DNA from: Comamonas piscis
GTDB lineage: Bacteria > Pseudomonadota > Gammaproteobacteria > Burkholderiales > Burkholderiaceae_C
NCBI RefSeq assembly: GCF_014109725.1
Contig: NZ_CP058554.1
Location: forward strand, 4,960,001 to 5,024,000
Length of the DNA stretch: 64,000 nt
Direction: 5' to 3'
The notes under the pieces are model-generated. The model worked only from the letters and a program-made list of their open reading frames with translations. It did not search any database and was not told the origin of the DNA. The translations under genes were made by a program, and so were the position numbers. Shown piece after piece: positions 63,267 to 64,000 of this stretch. Each line of letters opens with the position of its first letter. The first letter of the stretch is position 1.

Positions 63267-64000
63267 TCACATCACTTCGCCGCCAGCCACCGCAATGGAC
63301 TGGCCGGTCATCGCGCCAGCGCCCTTGCCGCAGAGCCAGACGACGGCATCGGCCACCTCTTGGGGCTGCACCAGACGGCCCTGGGGGTTGTCGCGCACAA
63401 ATTCGGCCATGGCCTGCTCGGGGCTGCGGCCGGTCTTGGCCACCACCCGGTCGATGCTGGTCTTGACCAGGTCGGTTTCGGTATAGCCCGGGCAGACGGC
63501 GTTGACCGTGATGCCCCGGCTCGCCACCTCCAGCGCCAGCGCCCGGGTCAAGCCCACCACGCCATGCTTGGCCGCCACATAGGCCGACACATAGGCGTAG
63601 CCAACCAGGCCTGCAGTGCTGGCCACGTTGACGATGCGGCCATAGCCCGCCGCCTGCATCGCCGGCAGCACCTGCTGCATGCACAGCATCGTGCCGGTCA
63701 GGTTCACCGCCAGCATTTGCGACCAGAGCTGGACATCGGTCTTCATAAAGGGTGCGCTCTGCGCCTGGCCGGCGTTGTTTACCAGGATCTGGATATCGCC
63801 AAAGGCGGCCACGGCCTGCGCAAATGCAGCCGCCACCTCGGCCTCCTGCGCCACATCGGCAAGCACCTGCTGGCATTGGCCGGGGTAGGCATCCACCAGT
63901 TTTTGCAGTGGCTCGGGCCGGCGGCCCAGCACCGTTACCCGCGCGCCCTGCGCCAGCAGTTGGCGGGCTATCGCCTCGCCAATGCCCTGGCCGGCGCCGG
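63267..64000 (-). CDS. SDR family NAD(P)-dependent dehydrogenase (N-terminus outside window)
   Basis: About 245 residues are visible. The reading enters at 64000 with GAGQGIGEAIARQLLAQGAR, the cofactor motif, so only the first few residues are missing. It also has ILVNNAGQAQ, IVNVASTAGL with the catalytic Ser, and AYVAAKHGVVGL with YxxxK. Probably a 3-hydroxyacyl-CoA dehydrogenase of the operon. A start at 63932 would truncate the Rossmann motif. Confidence 0.92.
   Translation of the reverse strand, partial: GAGQGIGEAIARQLLAQGARVTVLGRRPEPLQKLVDAYPGQCQQVLADVAQEAEVAAAFAQAVAAFGDIQILVNNAGQAQSAPFMKTDVQLWSQMLAVNLTGTMLCMQQVLPAMQAAGYGRIVNVASTAGLVGYAYVSAYVAAKHGVVGLTRALALEVASRGITVNAVCPGYTETDLVKTSIDRVVAKTGRSPEQAMAEFVRDNPQGRLVQPQEVADAVVWLCGKGAGAMTGQSIAVAGGEVM

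Noticed and set aside
62389..63876. 495-codon frame joining a Gly/Arg-rich segment to enoyl-CoA hydratase
   Set aside because: The first 210 residues are the wrong frame of the SDR gene; the true hydratase starts at 63243 (MSEYRID).

Overview
The window is a high-GC bacterial chromosome segment. Gene content (slmA next to argB, coaX, PriA, Burkholderiales-type T2SS and branched-chain ABC genes) and protein style point to a betaproteobacterium of the family Comamonadaceae, most likely Comamonas or a close relative. This is a judgement from recognised protein families, not a database search. I saw no rRNA, tRNA, insertion sequence, prophage or CRISPR array.

Layout. 1-2813: start of an acyl-CoA dehydrogenase, its TetR-type regulator, slmA and argB. 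2887-15677: a polysaccharide (O-antigen or capsule-like) region with a WecA-type initiating transferase, three GT2-type glycosyltransferases, a 1240-residue methyltransferase/coiled-coil/GT2/GT4 protein, two methyltransferases and an ABC exporter (Wzm/Wzt with a C-terminal cargo domain). 15778-18440: a parvulin foldase and a 500-residue secreted protein with a good promoter and strong terminator. 18528-30087: a type II secretion operon, gspE-F-G-H-I-J-K-L-M-C(like)-D plus a lipoprotein. 30197-33653: dTDP-rhamnose genes rfbBDAC. 33771-35185: coaX and a Kbp-type BON/LysM protein. 35262-40340: a second Wzm/Wzt exporter followed by a 959-residue methyltransferase/coiled-coil/GT/GT25 protein. 40442-42893: rhodanese, YgjP-type metallohydrolase and plsC.

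42894-43653 is a gene-free stretch with four exact DnaA boxes and an AT-rich segment next to priA. Then follow an AEC transporter, a four-gene operon of an unknown protein, a small GTPase and two roadblock/LC7 proteins, a Rep/UvrD helicase, a small lipoprotein and outer-membrane phospholipase A. 53115-64000 is one long minus-strand catabolic operon: SDR, enoyl-CoA hydratase, acyl-CoA dehydrogenase, aryl-CoA ligase, LivK-H-M-G-F transporter, thioesterase, RidA and an alpha/beta hydrolase. It resembles aminobenzoyl-CoA type pathways.

How it fits together. Most genes from 42.9 kb leftward lie on the minus strand, many with 1-11 nt overlaps, so they form a few long operons. The two polysaccharide blocks, the rhamnose genes and the T2SS build or cross the outer envelope. 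The most interesting points are the DnaA-box cluster, the roadblock/GTPase operon, and the pair of ABC exporters each coupled to methyltransferase-coiled-coil-glycosyltransferase fusion proteins that may set glycan chain length.
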